Source of the DNA: Schizochytrium sp. TIO01
Lineage: Eukaryota > Sar > Bigyra > Thraustochytrida > Thraustochytriidae
Length of the DNA: 64,000 bases
Reading direction: 5' to 3'
NCBI GenBank assembly: GCA_004764695.1
Contig: SMSO01000025.1
Coordinates: forward strand, 3,555,102-3,619,101
Part shown: positions 39,604-49,186 of the stretch, piece after piece
Position numbering within the stretch: the stretch's first letter is position 1
Layout of the letters: every line of letters starts with the position of its first letter
Notes under the pieces: generated by a model
What the model was told of the DNA's origin: nothing
The model's database searches: none
What the model saw: only the letters and a program-made list of their open reading frames with translations
Made by a program: the position numbers and the translations under genes

Positions 39604-41472
39604 TTATAGGCCTTTTTTGATGAAGTCAGCGCAGCGCTCACCAATCATGATGCTGGGAGCATTTGTGTTGCCAGAGATGACATCAGGCATTACACTTGCA
39701 TCGGCCACCCGCAAATTCTTAAATCCCTTGACTTTGAGATTTTTTGCATCGCAGACAACCAGCGGATCATCAGGATGTCCCATGCGTGCTGTCGACGCCT
39801 CGTGGTAGATTGTGCAAGCCTTAGAACGAATTTCTTCAATAATATAATCGTCGGAGTTAGGATCAAATTGGGAGTGCTTGTTGATAATTCGCTCCTTGAA
39901 ATGACCCTTAAAAGCTTCAGACTTTTCGGCAATCTCAATGCATTTGCGATAGCAAGAAATTAGCATACGCACATCATCTTCATCGTCCAGATAGTTCGGG
40001 TCAAGACGAGGTGGGTCAAAAGGGCTTGCCGACTGAAGTCCAATGACTCCTTTGCTCAGCGGCCGAATGAGAGAAGGTAAGAAAACAGCTCGATTTGGAT
40101 GACGCATTGAATCAGCATACTGAGGGTGGCTAGAGTCCAACCCGAAGTTTCGCTTAATTTGCTCCAAATCATTTTGAGCGTATGGAATGAAGTGAATCTG
40201 CAAGCAGTTGCCATCCTTCTCCGGGCGAATTCCAGATCGAAAGAAAGCCAATGCCGTGGCAGGCCCGAACATAAAAGGCCCAGCACTGTTGACGTAGTAA
40301 TCCCAGAATGCGCGTAGTACATGCAGTGGCTGGCCAGAGAAAGAAGATACATTGTCAGCATATGCATATTCAAGAAAAAAGAGCAAATGGTCCGTGAAGC
40401 TCTTGCCAACTGGAAGATCCGCAACGCAAGGAATGTTAAATTTCGCTAATTCTTCGCGAGGGCCGATACCACTGTGCATAAGAATGTGTGGAGTATTTAC
40501 AGCGCCTCCCGACACAATCACTTCCTTTCGTGCCCGTACAAACTGGGATGGGACCGCGTCACTCTTAAGAGTTTCAATGTCGTAGTCTCCAGTCTTGACG
40601 AGGACTCCAAGGGCTGTGTCCCCCTGAATTACGACCCTTTCAACATGAGCATGGGTCACAACCGTGAGATTAGGTCTTTTGATAGCACCGCTGTCGAAAA
40701 GGAAGGCTGACGCACTGTCCACACGTTTACCATTTAAAGTCGTAACTTGCGAGAGACTGACGCCTTCTTGTTCAGGACCATTGTAATCATGTGGACCACG
40801 AATGCCACATTCGTTACATGCAGCAACAAAGCGCTCCGACGTGTCACGCGACACCATGTGATAGATTGGATCAGAGATGTCGGTGACAGCCATTGGGCCT
40901 TCCCGGCTATGGTAGCGCGAATCATGAAAGTTGGGGTCCATCTTGTCACTGGTCACCAGCTTTTCAGAACGCAAAAAGAAGGGCAAAACATCCTTATAGC
41001 TCCAGCCTTCACAACCATATTCTTGCTCCCATTGGTCAAAGTTGCGAGGGTCGCCGCGTACATAGAGCATTGTATTGATCGATGACGATCCCCCCAAACA
41101 TTTCCCGCGAGGATGATGCGAAATGCGGTCGTTCTGATTCTTTTGCGGTACAGTGCGGTACGCCCAATCATAGGTTGAGGTTTGTAAGTCAGCACATGTC
41201 ACGAGAGGCTGATGCACTCGGTAAACTTGATTTGTAGCTCCAGCTTCAAGGAGTAAGACCTTTACATTCGGGTCCTCACTTAAACGCGAGGCCACGACAC
41301 AGCCTGCTGAGCCGGCACCGCAAACGATATAATCATAATCTCCAGAAATCACACCTCCATTTTGAAGGCCAGATGTTTCTTGAACGTAAATATGCTTCTC
41401 AGGTACATTTTGAGGATTTTTAGCAAATGAATCCTGTAGATGACTAGTCAGCTTTTCCATACGGCGCGACAT
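39604..41472 (-). CDS. GMC oxidoreductase 3, divergent active site
   Basis: 622 residues. FAD motif GAGSAG, signature 1 RGKCLGGSSSINTMLYVRG, signature 2 SGGAVNTPHILMHSGIGP. The catalytic histidine H557 is kept but its surroundings read YHEASTARMG: the proline and glycine that follow in GMC1/2 (HPVG) are replaced by E, A and S. The asparagine motif SGNTNAP is intact. It shares with GMC4 the phrases GGxISGxYDYI, GKCLGGSSSINTMLY, PEKDGNCxQIHFIPYAQND and THAHVE, so the two form the second pair. Substrate specificity has probably shifted relative to GMC1/2. The C terminus is KKGL. The start at 41472 is an ATG directly preceding SRRMEKLTSHLQ, equivalent to the leader of the other copies. Confidence 0.92.
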   Translation of the reverse strand: MSRRMEKLTSHLQDSFAKNPQNVPEKHIYVQETSGLQNGGVISGDYDYIVCGAGSAGCVVASRLSEDPNVKVLLLEAGATNQVYRVHQPLVTCADLQTSTYDWAYRTVPQKNQNDRISHHPRGKCLGGSSSINTMLYVRGDPRNFDQWEQEYGCEGWSYKDVLPFFLRSEKLVTSDKMDPNFHDSRYHSREGPMAVTDISDPIYHMVSRDTSERFVAACNECGIRGPHDYNGPEQEGVSLSQVTTLNGKRVDSASAFLFDSGAIKRPNLTVVTHAHVERVVIQGDTALGVLVKTGDYDIETLKSDAVPSQFVRARKEVIVSGGAVNTPHILMHSGIGPREELAKFNIPCVADLPVGKSFTDHLLFFLEYAYADNVSSFSGQPLHVLRAFWDYYVNSAGPFMFGPATALAFFRSGIRPEKDGNCLQIHFIPYAQNDLEQIKRNFGLDSSHPQYADSMRHPNRAVFLPSLIRPLSKGVIGLQSASPFDPPRLDPNYLDDEDDVRMLISCYRKCIEIAEKSEAFKGHFKERIINKHSQFDPNSDDYIIEEIRSKACTIYHEASTARMGHPDDPLVVCDAKNLKVKGFKNLRVADASVMPDVISGNTNAPSIMIGERCADFIKKGL

Positions 41473-41991
41473 CGTGTTTTGATAGCTCTTTTAATCAATA
41501 GTTGGTATACTGCACGAATTTCTTGGAAATCTTGAGGGATGCTGATGAAAGGGTTTTGCTACGTCAATAAATTCTATCCATTGGACAAAATTGAGATCTT
41601 GTTCATTAGTAGATTAGAGGAAGGGAAATCAAATATCTGTCTCATCGTATCCTTTATAGTTTGCATGTTTATTTGTTATTTTGCAAGAAAGACCTAATTA
41701 AAACTTAAAACAGTTCAAGTTTTCGTCAAGATATTTGATTCGAGCTCTCTATCATAATTGGTATTCTAAAAAAAGCTAATACAGGAGTAAAACAAGAGGT
41801 ATAAAACTAGAACAAATTGCACTCTATGTCCTCCTTATGTGACTTCGACATTGACTTGCGACTTACTTACTCCTTTTTGTTGTATCATAAATTTGGCGTA
41901 TATGGTATGCTATACTCAGGCTGCTTAACTCATATTTAAGCTCTTTTCTTGGTAGTTTTACGAAAACTTTAAGGATCTAGGTTAAACTTCA

Positions 41992-42007
41992 CTCTCACTA
42001 GTGAGAG
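41992..42007. promoter_or_regulatory. Perfect palindrome CTCTCACTAGTGAGAG
   Basis: 16 bases, self-complementary without spacer, about 520 bases upstream of the GMC3 start. The form suits a homodimeric regulator; no binding protein is known. Confidence 0.5.
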
Positions 42008-42135
42008 GTATTAAGTTGAAATCTTTTAGCCTAGGTAAAACCTCAGGAGAATATAATCGCTGGCAAGAAGAAGGCATACAGTACATAACAAAACACAATA
42101 TCAAATTGCTTTGAAGAACCAGTTCAAATCCGGCC

Positions 42136-42149
42136 AGTCCGTCGGGACT
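42136..42149. promoter_or_regulatory. AGTCC-GTCG-GGACT dyad
   Basis: Two 5-base arms around 4 bases, about 660 bases upstream of GMC3. The same half-sites occur in the palindrome upstream of GMC4. Confidence 0.35.
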
Positions 42150-43002
42150 CAGGCCTGTCCGCCACACAATCCGTCTTGCTAAAAACGATCCCGCTGCCAT
42201 CGTTGCTACTCCAACTGCGCCTCAAATTGATATTGTGCCACTCTAAAAAGTTTCATCACTCAACGAAACCTGTCAAGAGCCCATTTTTCTAAAAAGTGTC
42301 AAAACGAACATACCTTGACACTATTTAGACTGGTCGTTTCTTTTACTCTGAAATCCTCAACTTTAGATCAATCAGGTCGAAGCGGAAACCTATATCTGCA
42401 TTACTTCTAGCATGGCTTCGAAAGGTTTGACGGGGCCGGGAAACATGCAGCGAGCTCCGTAAGATATGCTTGGGGACACAAAGCATCGCAATCGAACTCG
42501 TTCACGAGTTTCACTTTGAGCTCATCACATAATGGATTTTCAAGGAAAATTAAAAACGAGCTTTGAAAAAGATACTACCAAGATGGCATACGGGAGAGGT
42601 TGAAAGAGTCTCTGCCAGTCCACAAAGCACTCGTGCCACTGGTCCGTTCATCTCTCTGGCTTTACATCATTCGGATCATCTATCTTGCATGCTTGTTAAA
42701 CAGTCTATCAAACACTTGTAGCTTGAATTTGGGAGGTTTCTATAGAAAGATGGATTGGTGATTGATTTAGCGCCATGTAGAAGTTTGAAGGACCGACTGA
42801 TGGGTTCACATTCGTGCGACTTTGTAGCGATAAGTACCATTTTATGCATGAGCAATTAGCCTAAGACAAGTGGAACAATTTGCATTGGGAGGTGCATGCT
42901 CTTACCAAAAATAGAAAAATAAAAGATGAAGTGTAGTATTATGAAAAATGAAAGAGTGAGAGATTTGATTTTCCAAAGTCGTTCAAGGCATCTTCAAGTT
43001 GC

Positions 43003-44880
43003 TCAAAGGCCTTGGCGAATGAAGTCCGCGCAGCGTTCTCCAATCATGACTGTGGGAGCATTGGTATTTCCGGAAATCACATCAGGCATGACACTTGCAT
43101 CTGCGACGCGGAGGTTCGTGAAGCCCTTGATTTTGAGCGTCTTTGCGTCGCAAACGACTGTCGGGTCATCAAGACGGCCCATCTTCGTAGTCGAAGTTGG
43201 GTGAAAAATGGTAGAGGCTTTGGTGCGGATCTCCTCAACGATGTACTCATCGGAATCGGGGTGGAATTGAGAGTGCTTGTTCACGATGCGCGTGTCTAAG
43301 TGGTCTTTAAATGCTTTTGTGGTCTCAGCGATTTCAATGCATTTGCGATAGCAGGCCACAAGCATACGAACATCATCTTCATCTTCGAGGTAGTTCGGGT
43401 CGATACGAGGAGGATCGAATGGAGATGAAGAGAGAAGGCCAATTTCACCCTTGCTTTTGGGACGAATTAGTGAAGGTAGGAAAATGCAGCGATCAGTGTG
43501 CGTGACATCCTGAAATTGCGGATGAGTGATGTCGATGCCGAAGTTGCGGCTAAACTCCTCAAGATCATTTTGAGCGTAGGGAATAAAATGGATTTGCGAA
43601 CAGTTTCCATCCTTCTCGGGACGAATACCAGACCGGAAAAAGGCCAAGCTTGTGGTAGGGCCCACCATAAATGGGCCTTGACTATGGACATAATAATCCC
43701 AGTAGGCCTTGAGAACATGCATAGGCTGTCCAGAAAAAGCAGGGACGCCCTCCTTGTAACCATATTCCAAAAAGAAGAGAAGATGGTCAGCGAGGCTTTT
43801 ACCAACAGGAAGGTCAGCGATGCAAGGGATGCCAAACTTTTCCAATTCCTCGCGAGGGCCAATACCACTGTGCATCAGAATATGGGGAGTGTTGACAGCA
43901 CCAGCAGTGAGAATGACTTCTTTATTAGCACGTACAAACTGGGACGGAACTGCGTCAGTCTTCAACGTTTCTGGGTCATGGTTACCAGTCTTGACAAGAA
44001 CTCCTGTGGCGGTGTTACCTTGAATGACAATTTTCTCGACATGAGCATGGGTCACTACCGTGAGATTCGGGCGGTTGATAGCGCCACTACCAAACAAGAA
44101 TGCAGTAGCCATGTCAATACGTTTGCCGTTAAAAGCTGTCAGCTGAGACATGCTTGCGCCTTCTTGTTCAGGGCCATTGTAATCATGCGGGGCACGAATG
44201 CCACACTCGTTGCATGCTGCAACGAAGCGTTCATTCGTTTCCCGAGAGACCATTTGATACATTGGATCACCAATGTCTGTAACCGTCATGAGGCCATTCC
44301 GGTTGTGGTACGGCTCGAAGTGGTGCGAAGGGTCCATCTTGTCACTGGTCACGAGGCGTTCGGACTTGAGGAAATACGGAAGCACATCCTTAAAACTCCA
44401 ACCTTCGCATCCGTATTCATCCTCCCATTGGTCGTAGTTGCGTGGATCTCCTCGGACATAAAGCATTGTATTGATTGAAGAAGATCCACCAAGGCATTTG
44501 CCGCGTGGCCAATGAACCTTACGCCCATTCTGGGTCTTTTGAGTTTCCGTTCGATAAGCCCAATCATACTCGGAGTTTTGTAGTCCAAAGCAAGTTGCCA
44601 GAGGTTGCTCAACACGGTAAACCTGGTTTGTACCGCCTGCTTCAAGAACAAGAACCTTGACATTGGGATCTTCACTTAGGCGCGACGCAAGCACGCAGCC
44701 TGCAGTTCCGCAACCAATGAGGATGTAGTCATAAGTGCCAGATATTTCCCCACCCGTCTGCAAGCCCGAGGTTTCTTGGGCTGCAAGGCCTTGTTTCCCA
44801 TGAGATTGGTTTATAGAGGCTTGGAGATGACTCGTGAGTTTATTTACTCGACGACTGCCTCCATCATAATCCTGCGACAT
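43003..44880 (-). CDS. GMC oxidoreductase 4 (choline-dehydrogenase-like)
   Basis: 625 residues. The FAD motif reads GCGTAG instead of the GAGSAG of the other three, still compatible with GxGxxG. Signature 1 is RGKCLGGSSSINTMLYVRG and signature 2 TAGAVNTPHILMHSGIGP. The catalytic histidine is H560 in FHPTSTTKMG, keeping the proline lost in GMC3 but with T and S in place of the V and G of GMC1/2. The SGNTNAP motif is intact and the C terminus is RQGL. The leader RRVNKLTSHLQ and QETSGLQTGG is conserved. It is first in the array with respect to transcription; the 1.5 kb spacing to GMC3 argues for separate promoters. The ATG at 44880 is in an agcaaaATGT context. Confidence 0.92.
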   Translation of the reverse strand: MSQDYDGGSRRVNKLTSHLQASINQSHGKQGLAAQETSGLQTGGEISGTYDYILIGCGTAGCVLASRLSEDPNVKVLVLEAGGTNQVYRVEQPLATCFGLQNSEYDWAYRTETQKTQNGRKVHWPRGKCLGGSSSINTMLYVRGDPRNYDQWEDEYGCEGWSFKDVLPYFLKSERLVTSDKMDPSHHFEPYHNRNGLMTVTDIGDPMYQMVSRETNERFVAACNECGIRAPHDYNGPEQEGASMSQLTAFNGKRIDMATAFLFGSGAINRPNLTVVTHAHVEKIVIQGNTATGVLVKTGNHDPETLKTDAVPSQFVRANKEVILTAGAVNTPHILMHSGIGPREELEKFGIPCIADLPVGKSLADHLLFFLEYGYKEGVPAFSGQPMHVLKAYWDYYVHSQGPFMVGPTTSLAFFRSGIRPEKDGNCSQIHFIPYAQNDLEEFSRNFGIDITHPQFQDVTHTDRCIFLPSLIRPKSKGEIGLLSSSPFDPPRIDPNYLEDEDDVRMLVACYRKCIEIAETTKAFKDHLDTRIVNKHSQFHPDSDEYIVEEIRTKASTIFHPTSTTKMGRLDDPTVVCDAKTLKIKGFTNLRVADASVMPDVISGNTNAPTVMIGERCADFIRQGL

Positions 44881-46676
44881 TTTGCTACACTCTGATTTTA
44901 TTAAAAAAAATGAAGTGTACTTTTCAGTTCTATTGCTGTTTATCCTTTCCTAAATGAATGAAGTTCGGGTTTTACTTGTGGAATTTGTACAATAGCTTTA
45001 CTTTGTAGCTCTTTTACATGAGAGCACCGTAGCAAATGAAGATAATACTTTCACGTTGCGGCATCATATGCAGAAACACCGACGAGCCAGATTTCGGGCT
45101 TCCTGATTCATATCTCACCAAAGGGAGGCGCAAGAAAGCAACCCAAAGCGAAGAATCCATCGCATAACTTGAACCCGTCACGAAGAACCTCTCTATTTAA
45201 TCTATATAGTCCGCCATAAAAAGGAAATGAAGCGGGTACAGATCTTTGCAGGGTCGTCAAAAGCCACGCTCAAGTACGGACTGCGCAGTCCGGTCATGAG
45301 GACCAGGGTCTTCAAGTTCTTTAGACGAATCATTGGTATTGCCTAATTTTTCATCCGGAATACGACCCTTCATTCGAGAGTTCTTTACTCGTCTTCGTTA
45401 TAGGGATAGCCCTCTGCGTTTTTCAAGCCGCAGAAAGTGCGAACTATCATAGTCCGCGAGGACCCAGGGTGTGCGATCCCTATGAAAATTCCAAAAAACC
45501 TCTGTGTCAAAGAATCTGCAAGTTGAGATCTTCTTGAATAAAGCTAGCTGGATTCATTGAGAAATAGTTTTGGATTTGAGGCAGAGGTAGCATAGCTTTT
45601 CTGAATGGGGGTGCTAGTTCATGAGTTTTTTACTAATGTATTCAGCAGGGCTATTCTGTGGTTTCGTAATATGATGGAATTTCACTCTCATTTGCAACAA
45701 CGGTGTCTTCGTTAGGCTTGCATTGCATTGCTGCTTCTGCTTTCAAAGCAATGCGAAGGCTACCGATAATTACGTTCTACTGAGCCTGGTCCCTTCTCCT
45801 GGCGGTCCCCATTTTATGAGAGCAGACGATATTACCTGCAGATTTACAGCCTCGCTGATAGTTCTGTTCGTCGATAAGTCTCCACAACCCATTTTCAGTA
45901 CATCCCGCGTTGCTCTGGTGCAACAAAAACATCTAGGTACTACTAGCCTCCTTTGTCTCTTCGTCTAACGAAAACTCCTAACCTCCAGCAGATCAATTGG
46001 GTTCCGCCAAACTAGGGTAGGGTTTCTCCCCTTTGTCTCGATTGCCCCCGTCACCTGGGGACCCTTTCTTTCTCGCCTTATTTTCTCCCCTTTTCATCTC
46101 TCCTCTATTCTGTCCCCTCTGGCTCCAAAACTCTGCTTATCACCGCCTTCGCGTCCCTTTTCCTCTCTCCTTCTTCAAGACTTCGTGAGGAGGGAATCCA
46201 GGTAATGTAGGGAACGCAGGGTCCATTTTGAATGGGTGGATGTGTGGTCCTTGTTGGTAAGCAGGAGGCAGGCTGGAAAGGGTAGTTAGCAGGTAGGGGG
46301 CATGGTGGGAGTCTTGGGCATGATTGTGGGATTGGGTGAGTGTTAGCGAGTTGTTAGGGAGTATTATGGGTCTGTGGCTGAGAGTGAGTGGAGGGAGGCG
46401 TGTAAAAATACGTAGGAGTCAGCTATAGGTGGTTAGGCCCTGGGGCGAGGGAATGATAGGTGAGAAGGGAGGGTTAGGAGGGCTTAGGTGGGGTGGTAGA
46501 GTACTGAGAGGGAAGGAAATATAGGGGCCAATAGGGGCGGGTAATGCGGGGAACGTTTGTTTGAAGGGCGAAGCGACGTGAGCAGCAATTGGTTGACTGA
46601 TAGCGCGGAGCATTCGTCGATTGGTTGCATAGGTCGTAGGGGCTTTTGTGCAAGAGGACAGGTCTCGTCGGCAAAG
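44881..46676. promoter_or_regulatory. Divergent region between GMC4 and eS7, with eS7 leader
   Basis: 1.8 kb between head-to-head genes. The GMC4 side has AGTCCGCC at 45208 and the palindrome at 45277-45292. CTAGGTAC occurs at 45933-45940. The eS7 side flips from pyrimidine-rich (about 46020-46190) to G-rich and C-poor (about 46200-46560). A gaatccag|gtaatg site at 46201 could be a 5' UTR intron donor. Confidence 0.5.
45277..45292. promoter_or_regulatory. Perfect palindrome CGGACTGCGCAGTCCG
   Basis: 16 bases, self-complementary, about 400 bases upstream of GMC4. It contains GGACT and AGTCC arms and formally fits CGG-N10-CCG. A dimeric regulator site is plausible but unproven. Confidence 0.5.
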
Positions 46677-47255
46677 ATGGCGGAGTCTAAGATCGTGAAG
46701 CCGGACGGCAAGCAGCCGGACGAGTTTGAGCTCAAGGTGGCTGATGAGATCTACAAGCTCGAGACCTCGAGCTCAGAGCTCAAGGAGGCCGACCTTCAGG
46801 GTCTCTACATCATTGGCGCCAAGGAGGTGACCGTCGATGGCAGCCGCAAGGCCGCCGTGATCATGGTGCCGTACAAGCTCCTCGGTGAGTTCCGCAAGAT
46901 CCAGCAGCGTCTTGTCCGTGAGCTCGAGAAGAAGCTCCAGGGCCACCACGTTGTTATTATTGGCCACCGCACCATCTACGGCAACTCCTTCAACCGTGAC
47001 AGCAAGACCCAGGGTGTCCGCCCCAAGAGCCGTACCCTCACCCACGTCCACGAGGCCATCCTCGACGACTTGGTGTACCCCACCGAGATTGTCGGCAAGC
47101 GCATTCGTTACAAACTCGACGGCTCCAAGCAGCTCAAGGTTTTTCTTCACACCAGGGACCAGGTGAACATTGAGACCAAGCTCGATACGTTCTCGACCGT
47201 GTACAAGAAGCTCACCTCGAAGGAGGTCGTGTTTGAGTTTCCGGTGGAAAACTAA
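46677..47255 (+). CDS. RPS7: 40S ribosomal protein S7 (eS7)
   Basis: 192 residues, very close to the 194 of human eS7. A component of the small ribosomal subunit, also needed for 18S rRNA maturation. The family phrases ADLQGLYIIGAKEV, RKAAVIMVPYKLL, IQQRLVRELEKK and RPKSRTLTHVHEAILDDLVYPTEIVGKRIRYKLDG are present in order without gaps. Codon choice is strongly biased to C/G-ending codons (CTC, AAG, GTC, ACC), as expected for a highly expressed gene and quite unlike the neighbours. The frame is open for 40 codons upstream but the ATG at 46677 (gcaaagATGG) gives the conserved MAESKIV-type start. No intron interrupts the coding region. Confidence 0.98.
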   Translation: MAESKIVKPDGKQPDEFELKVADEIYKLETSSSELKEADLQGLYIIGAKEVTVDGSRKAAVIMVPYKLLGEFRKIQQRLVRELEKKLQGHHVVIIGHRTIYGNSFNRDSKTQGVRPKSRTLTHVHEAILDDLVYPTEIVGKRIRYKLDGSKQLKVFLHTRDQVNIETKLDTFSTVYKKLTSKEVVFEFPVEN

Positions 47256-48505
47256 TTTTGCCTTTGCTTCTCTCGCTTTTCTATCTTCTTCCTTTCCATC
47301 TTATCCCGTCTTGGCAAGTATTGCGTTGATGGCTCCGGGCCGTGGCTGCGTTCGCTCAAGTCTCCACGACCGTCTCCCATCTTCGTCTTCCTCTTCTGCA
47401 TCCCTTGAGTAGCCCATGCGCGCGTAAGGCGGAAAACTCGGCTCCATGGCTCTACAACTATCCCCTTTCCCCTTTTCAATCTCTTACTCTCATTCATTTA
47501 CTCACAAAATCTCTCAAACCTCAAAACAACGCATCCTATCCCTCACACCTTGCTTGCATGCATCCTAAAACTCCAAGAGCATGAATGGTCTTATATCCTT
47601 CTCTCTTTCATTCTTGTCTACTTGGTCTTGCTTCTTAATACTTGGTCTTAAACACTTGCTACTGCGTTGAGAACCAGGATGCTTTACCTTGGTCTCCTCG
47701 TTATGAAGGATGCCTGATTCCTACTTCCTGAGTCACGCTGGGAGGTATGGGGTTGCAATTCCTGATTTGGCAAGGAAGCCTGGACCAGAGCTGTTGGTTG
47801 GGAGCTGTGGAAGTGCAAATACCTTTTCCTTTTCCTTTCATCCCTGGCATTTGAGTTCCAGGTGTTTCTTTCTCGCATGCGTACTTCTTTCTTGATTGAA
47901 CTTTGCAAACTGGATTTGGTATGATCAGCTTGCTAGTAAGCGTATTGGTTATGGTTACGAAAGTAGTCCCAACAAATTGGTTGATATTTCCTCCTTGCTC
48001 TTGATAATCAGAAGCCCCTTGCAAGCTTGTGCTGGAGACTTTTTCTAATTTGGCCTGACGTTGATGATTTCAACGCTTGAAAGGGAGACAGCTGATGTTT
48101 TCTCAGGTTTCATTTTCAAATGAGCAGGCAACGAATTATGTATGATCTCCAGCGTGTCTAAGATTGGGTACCTTGCAAGGAAGTTCAATTAGATAAACAC
48201 GATCTTCTTGTAAAATTGTTTAACTGAACACTTTTAGCAATTCTCGCATATGGATATTCAGCCTGAGCCGCTCATTTAGCGGTAAGTACCTTCGAAGGCT
48301 AGCATCGAACTTCAAGGTCTGATTCTCTTAATTTGTACATACGATACAAACAAACTTGTCTTAAAAACAAAGCAAATGCCCAAACAACCGGGGACTTCAC
48401 CGAAGTATGGAATAAACGTGGAACTCCGTGAGGGTGTTTGTAGAAAGAGAAAATTTACAAAATGCATTGAATTTTAATTGGATGGTGTTCTTGATGGGAG
48501 ATTTT
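47256..48505. other. Convergent intergenic region
   Basis: 1.25 kb between eS7 and the SOUL gene. The first 300 bases are C/T-rich (eS7 3' UTR). No gene recognised. Confidence 0.5.
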
Positions 48506-49186
48506 TTAGCCAGACTTGGACTTGACCTGAATTGCAACTTCGTTCGTGCGAAAACACGGAATGACGAAGGGTGCGTTGTAGCCACGAAACGACCAAAGAG
48601 GGTCACCAGACTCGTTGCGTTCCACTTCGAACTTGGTGTGGAAGATTTGGTCAACGATGTCGACAACATCAGAAGCTCGCTGCGCAGATTGCTCAGGGCT
48701 CGCGGCGCCCGAGAAGGTTTGGACAGCGACAACCTCACCTGAAATCTTACGTACATGCACGCGCTTGTCCTGGGGCTCGGGGGGGTCATGAGAATCCACG
48801 ATAAACTTGTGTGGCAAAATGAAGGCCATACTCTCCTCACCAGCATTGGAGCCCTTGAGCAGAGGCATTGCAGTTGGGGAGAACTTTGCATCCTCATGGC
48901 TTGAGCATGACATGACAACAGGCGCTGTCATGGGGATAGACTCTGGCATCTGTGTCTCCTGATCTTTATTTTGCGGCTTGGACATAACGCCAATGTACTT
49001 TGCGAGTGTCGTAAACGCCAACGTAGTGAATTTGGCTTCACTTTCGGCCTCCGGGAAGTCACTCGAGGTAACATACGCTTCATAACGCGGCCCGTATGAC
49101 CGGATCTCAAGGTTGGCTTCGTCATGCCTCGCGAGAATCTCGTATTCCGGAGTCTCCACGGTGATCTTGCCAAAAAAGCTACCCAT
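48506..49186 (-). CDS. SOUL-family haem-binding protein
   Basis: 226 residues. The family (p22HBP/SOUL) binds haem or porphyrins in the cytosol or organelles. Visible hallmarks are TPEYEILARHDEANLEIRSYGP at the start of the fold, the SIPMTAPVVM block, the MAFILPHKF strand and the late VHVRKISGEVVAVQTFSG segment. The C-terminal WSFRGYNAPFVIPCFRTNEVAIQV closes the barrel. There is no clear organelle presequence after the ATG at 49186 (aagATGG). It is isolated; its left neighbour converges and LYAR lies 0.8 kb upstream on the same strand. Confidence 0.92.
   Translation of the reverse strand: MGSFFGKITVETPEYEILARHDEANLEIRSYGPRYEAYVTSSDFPEAESEAKFTTLAFTTLAKYIGVMSKPQNKDQETQMPESIPMTAPVVMSCSSHEDAKFSPTAMPLLKGSNAGEESMAFILPHKFIVDSHDPPEPQDKRVHVRKISGEVVAVQTFSGAASPEQSAQRASDVVDIVDQIFHTKFEVERNESGDPLWSFRGYNAPFVIPCFRTNEVAIQVKSKSG

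Larger units (their letters stand above)
41473..43002. promoter_or_regulatory. Intergenic region upstream of GMC3 with palindromes
   Basis: 1.5 kb with the GMC3 promoter and GMC4 3' flank. It contains a perfect 16-bp palindrome at 41992-42007, an AGTCC-GTCG-GGACT dyad at 42136-42149 and CTAGGTAAA at 42031. No gene recognised. Confidence 0.45.

Noticed and set aside
43498-44478. A 326-codon plus-strand frame
   Set aside because: It is the antisense shadow of GMC4, whose coding frame has full GMC motifs.
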